In this document: positions 14,252-15,859 of the stretch, in pieces
Layout: each line of letters starts with the position of its first letter
How positions within the stretch are numbered: the first letter of the stretch is position 1
Assembly: GCA_900545715.1 (NCBI GenBank)
Contig: URAJ01000050.1
Coordinates: forward strand, 1 to 15,859
Source: an uncultured Opitutales bacterium
GTDB lineage: Bacteria > Verrucomicrobiota > Verrucomicrobiia > Opitutales > Intestinicryptomonadaceae
Direction: 5' to 3'
Length of the DNA stretch: 15,859 nucleotides
Translations under genes and position numbers: made by a program
The notes under the pieces: generated by a model
The model's input: the letters and a program-made list of their open reading frames with translations, nothing else
The model's database searches: none
Told to the model about the DNA's origin: nothing

Positions 14252-15382
14252 TTACAGCTTCTTTAAAACGGGTGTGACCTTCTTCTTGGGAGCGGCGCGC
14301 TGGAGGCCGTTTACGACGACTTTTTCCGAGCCGTCAAGGCCTGCCGTGACAACTTGCAGCTTTCCGACGAGTTCTCCGGCGGTCACCGCGCGGTATTCGA
14401 CGATATTGTCGGAGTTTACGATATACACGAAGCGTCCTACAAGGTCAGTTCCTATTGCGGCCTCTGGCACGAGCAAGCGCTTTGCCGGGGCGCCCGCGCG
14501 GAGCTCGACAGTAGCGTACATGCCCGGGTAGAGGGCGCCGGAAGAGTTGTCGATTTCAGCGCGGAGTTCAAGGCTTGAGGCGTTGAGAGTGTTGTCAACA
14601 TACGTCACTTGCCCGAAGTGCGAAGGCGCGATTTCGTCAAGGAGTTTTAAGCGGACGGGCGGGCCTTGGCGCTTTTTTGAATCGATGGTGTCAAAGAGCC
14701 TGATTTTATTGTATTTTATAATGTCGCGCTCGCTGATTTCAAAGTATGCGTACACGGTATCGCGCGATACAACGCTCGCCATAAGGGTTGACGAGGCGTT
14801 GATGAGGTTGCCTTCATCGACGAGCCTGCGGCTTACATATCCGGATATGGGGGAAGTGATGCGTGTAAATTCGAGGTCGAGCTCGGCTTCTTTTAGTTTT
14901 GCCTTGTCGGATATTAAGACGGCCTCTGCGGAAAGCAGCTCGCTTTTGCGGGTTTCGTAAACTTCTTTTGAGATTGCGTTTTGGGCGAAAAGCTCCTCGG
15001 CGCGTTTGAGGTTGCTTCTTGCCAGTTCAATGCGCGCGTTGGTTTCCATTACAGATGCCTTGCAGGCTTCGGCGATTGCCTGGAACGGGCGCGGGTCGAT
15101 TTGGAAGAGGACGTCGCCCTGCTGGACGTAGTCGCCGTCAGTGAACATAATTTTTTCGAGGTATCCCGAGACGCGCGCGCGGATTTGCACGGATTTGACG
15201 CCTTCGATTCTTGCCGTATATGAGTCCCAAACTTCGACGTCCTTTCTGACCGGGAGGGCGACCTCGACAGTATCTGCGGGCGGCAATTTTTTTTGCTCGT
15301 ACTTTTCCTTGCAGCCGTAAGAAAGCGCCACAAGAAGAGCGAGAGTCGATGCGTAAACTAATTTTGTAAGCTGGCCTGGCAT
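14252..15382 (-). CDS. RND periplasmic adaptor (membrane fusion protein)
   Basis: The 376-residue protein has a hydrophobic N-terminal segment followed by Cys near residue 24 (LSYGCKEK), a loose lipobox suggesting an inner-membrane-anchored lipoprotein. An MFP core follows: a barrel-sandwich/lipoyl half (GDYVQQGDVLFQIDPRPF), a long alpha-helical hairpin with KRAEELFAQNAISKEVYET, the second lipoyl half (ITSPISGYVSRRLVDEGNL), and beta-barrel and membrane-proximal domains ending with the GLDGSEKVVVNGLQ segment. It links the RND pump to an outer-membrane channel encoded elsewhere. It is the first gene of its operon, with a good promoter about 120 bases upstream. Confidence 0.95.
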   Translation of the reverse strand: MPGQLTKLVYASTLALLVALSYGCKEKYEQKKLPPADTVEVALPVRKDVEVWDSYTARIEGVKSVQIRARVSGYLEKIMFTDGDYVQQGDVLFQIDPRPFQAIAEACKASVMETNARIELARSNLKRAEELFAQNAISKEVYETRKSELLSAEAVLISDKAKLKEAELDLEFTRITSPISGYVSRRLVDEGNLINASSTLMASVVSRDTVYAYFEISERDIIKYNKIRLFDTIDSKKRQGPPVRLKLLDEIAPSHFGQVTYVDNTLNASSLELRAEIDNSSGALYPGMYATVELRAGAPAKRLLVPEAAIGTDLVGRFVYIVNSDNIVEYRAVTAGELVGKLQVVTAGLDGSEKVVVNGLQRAAPKKKVTPVLKKL

Positions 15383-15435
15383 TGCTTATTTTTGTAAATT
15401 ATTTATTTGCAATATGTTAGTTTTATGTACTATTT

Positions 15436-15450
15436 GGCATTTTTAATGCC
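15436..15450. promoter_or_regulatory. Short dyad in the adaptor-gene leader
   Basis: GGCAT-TTTTA-ATGCC is a perfect 5-5-5 dyad lying between the putative transcription start (about 15499, minus) and the adaptor ATG. It may act as an operator or as a small mRNA hairpin. No regulator gene adjoins it in the window. Confidence 0.35.
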
Positions 15451-15505
15451 TTGCTTGCAAAAAATAAAACGAATCCCCCATTTAGACTTTGCAAACAGTT
15501 TTATA

Positions 15506-15534
15506 ATTATGCGCTTGTGTTTGCGCGTAATCAA
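15506..15534 (-). promoter_or_regulatory. Sigma-70-type promoter for the efflux operon
   Basis: On the minus strand TTGATT (15529-15534) and CATAAT (15506-15511) are separated by exactly 17 bases, an excellent match to the housekeeping consensus. Transcription would start near 15499, leaving a leader of about 115 bases before the adaptor ATG. The spacer holds a GCGC-N8-GCGC dyad (15511-15526). Confidence 0.65.
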
Positions 15535-15554
15535 GAAATAAAATGTATGCGCGC

Positions 15555-15569
15555 GTTGAAAGTTTCAAC
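15555..15569. promoter_or_regulatory. Candidate operator, perfect 15-bp palindrome
   Basis: GTTGAAA-G-TTTCAAC is a perfect 7-1-7 palindrome located between the divergent efflux promoter (its -35 ends 20 bases away) and the tRNA-Ala promoter. The form suits a dimeric repressor of the TetR or MarR kind, which commonly control RND operons. The palindrome is seen; the function is inferred. Confidence 0.45.
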
Positions 15570-15599
15570 CAAAAATTTGAAAAAAAAGAAAAAATAGAA

Positions 15600-15628
15600 T
15601 TGACTGTGCGGGCTATAAATGTCGTAAT
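15600..15628 (+). promoter_or_regulatory. Promoter of the tRNA-Ala/tRNA-Gln cluster
   Basis: TTGACT (15600-15605) is followed after 17 bases by CGTAAT (15623-15628), a 5/6 and a 4/6 match to the consensus. Transcription would start near 15636, a few bases before the mature tRNA-Ala 5' end at 15645. A nearby TATAAA (15614-15619) is at the wrong distance from the -35. Confidence 0.5.
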
Positions 15629-15644
15629 CAAAAAATAATTTTAC

Positions 15645-15717
15645 GGGGATGTAGCTCAGTTGGAAGAGCACCACAATGGCATTGTGGGGGTCGTCGGTTC
15701 GAACCCGATCATCTCCA
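15645..15717 (+). tRNA. tRNA-Ala (anticodon GGC)
   Basis: A 73-nt tRNA with acceptor stem GGGGATG/CATCTCC and discriminator A, D arm GCTC-AGTTGGAA-GAGC, anticodon stem CCACA/TGTGG around loop ATGGCAT (anticodon GGC), and a T arm containing GGTTCGAACCC. CCA is not encoded (ATTT follows). It lies 16 bases before tRNA-Gln, and the two are probably co-transcribed. Confidence 0.97.
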
Positions 15718-15733
15718 TTTATCGTATTTAAAT

Positions 15734-15804
15734 TCCCTGGTGGTGTAATGGTAGCACAGATGATTTTGGTTCATCTAGTCGGGGTTCGAATCCCTGCCGG
15801 GGAA
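15734..15804 (+). tRNA. tRNA-Gln (anticodon UUG)
   Basis: A 71-nt tRNA with acceptor stem TCCCTGG/CCGGGGA and discriminator A, a small D arm (GGTGTAATGGTAGCAC), anticodon stem GATGA/TCATC around loop TTTTGGT (anticodon TTG), and a T arm with GGGGTTCGAATCCC. CCA is not encoded (CATT follows). The right-hand edge repeat begins three bases past its 3' end. Confidence 0.95.
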
Positions 15805-15807
15805 CAT

Positions 15808-15833
15808 TTTGGGTCAACACCAAAGGTTGTGGA
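15808..15833 (+). repeat. Edge repeat, copy 2
   Basis: TTTGGGTCAACACCAAAG followed by three variable bases and GTGGA, identical in the 18-base core to the minus-strand copy at 30-55. It starts directly after tRNA-Gln. The flanks differ, although both copies have an AACCTATT-like octamer within about 15 bases of the core, on opposite sides. The region after it holds no clear T-tract next to the hairpin, so terminator activity is doubtful. Confidence 0.75.
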
Positions 15834-15859
15834 ATAGGTTGATTTTTTAGATTTGTCTT

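Noticed and set aside
1..15859. CRISPR array, insertion sequence, integrase or BMC-T gene
   Set aside because: No spaced direct repeats, no complete transposase or integrase frame, and no tandem BMC-domain protein were seen.

Overview
The window is almost entirely minus-strand and carries a complete, compact bacterial microcompartment (BMC) operon of the type described in Planctomycetes and Verrucomicrobia (PVM type). It lies between a GH26 glycosidase gene on the left and an RND efflux / MscS-channel gene group on the right, with tRNA genes near both edges. The set of three BMC-H and three BMC-P shell proteins, no BMC-T, PduL, an acetate kinase-like protein, a CoA-acylating aldehyde dehydrogenase, a class II (fuculose/rhamnulose-phosphate type) aldolase and a lactate/malate dehydrogenase points to a PVC-superphylum bacterium. 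AT-rich intergenic DNA, a secreted mannanase-like enzyme and Gram-negative efflux proteins would fit a polysaccharide-degrading Verrucomicrobium, possibly gut-associated; this placement is inference.

Layout, left to right: a repeat copy (30-55); a terminator-like hairpin and tRNA-Leu(UAG) (minus); the GH26 protein (308-1357); about 0.75 kb of gene-free AT-rich DNA; the BMC operon, transcribed right to left from about 9345 down to 2130 as pduL, BMC-H, BMC-H, ackA-like, BMC-H, BMC-P, aldehyde dehydrogenase, BMC-P, BMC-P, aldolase, lactate/malate dehydrogenase; a 306-bp control region (9269-9574); a probable MFP-RND-MscS operon (15382 down to 9575); a divergent promoter region; tRNA-Ala(GGC) and tRNA-Gln(UUG) on the plus strand; and a second, inverted copy of the repeat (15808-15833).

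How the BMC genes would work together (family knowledge plus inference): the aldolase splits fuculose-1-phosphate or rhamnulose-1-phosphate into DHAP and L-lactaldehyde. The aldehyde dehydrogenase converts lactaldehyde to lactyl-CoA with NADH production. PduL exchanges CoA for phosphate, and the kinase recovers ATP from the acyl-phosphate. The lactate/malate dehydrogenase could reoxidise NADH. Hexagonal BMC-H and pentameric BMC-P proteins would enclose the aldehyde step. No sugar kinase, isomerase, transporter or regulator of the pathway is in the window.

Points that depart from textbook families: the acetate kinase homologue has Lys and Glu where acetate kinases have the substrate-binding Arg and catalytic Asp; the lactate/malate dehydrogenase has the Arg typical of malate dehydrogenase at the specificity position; the aldolase carries a five-cysteine segment followed by a C-terminal amphipathic helix; the operon leader contains a perfect 9-bp inverted repeat just upstream of pduL; and two copies of an 18-bp identical repeat lie in inverted orientation at the window edges, each downstream of a tRNA.
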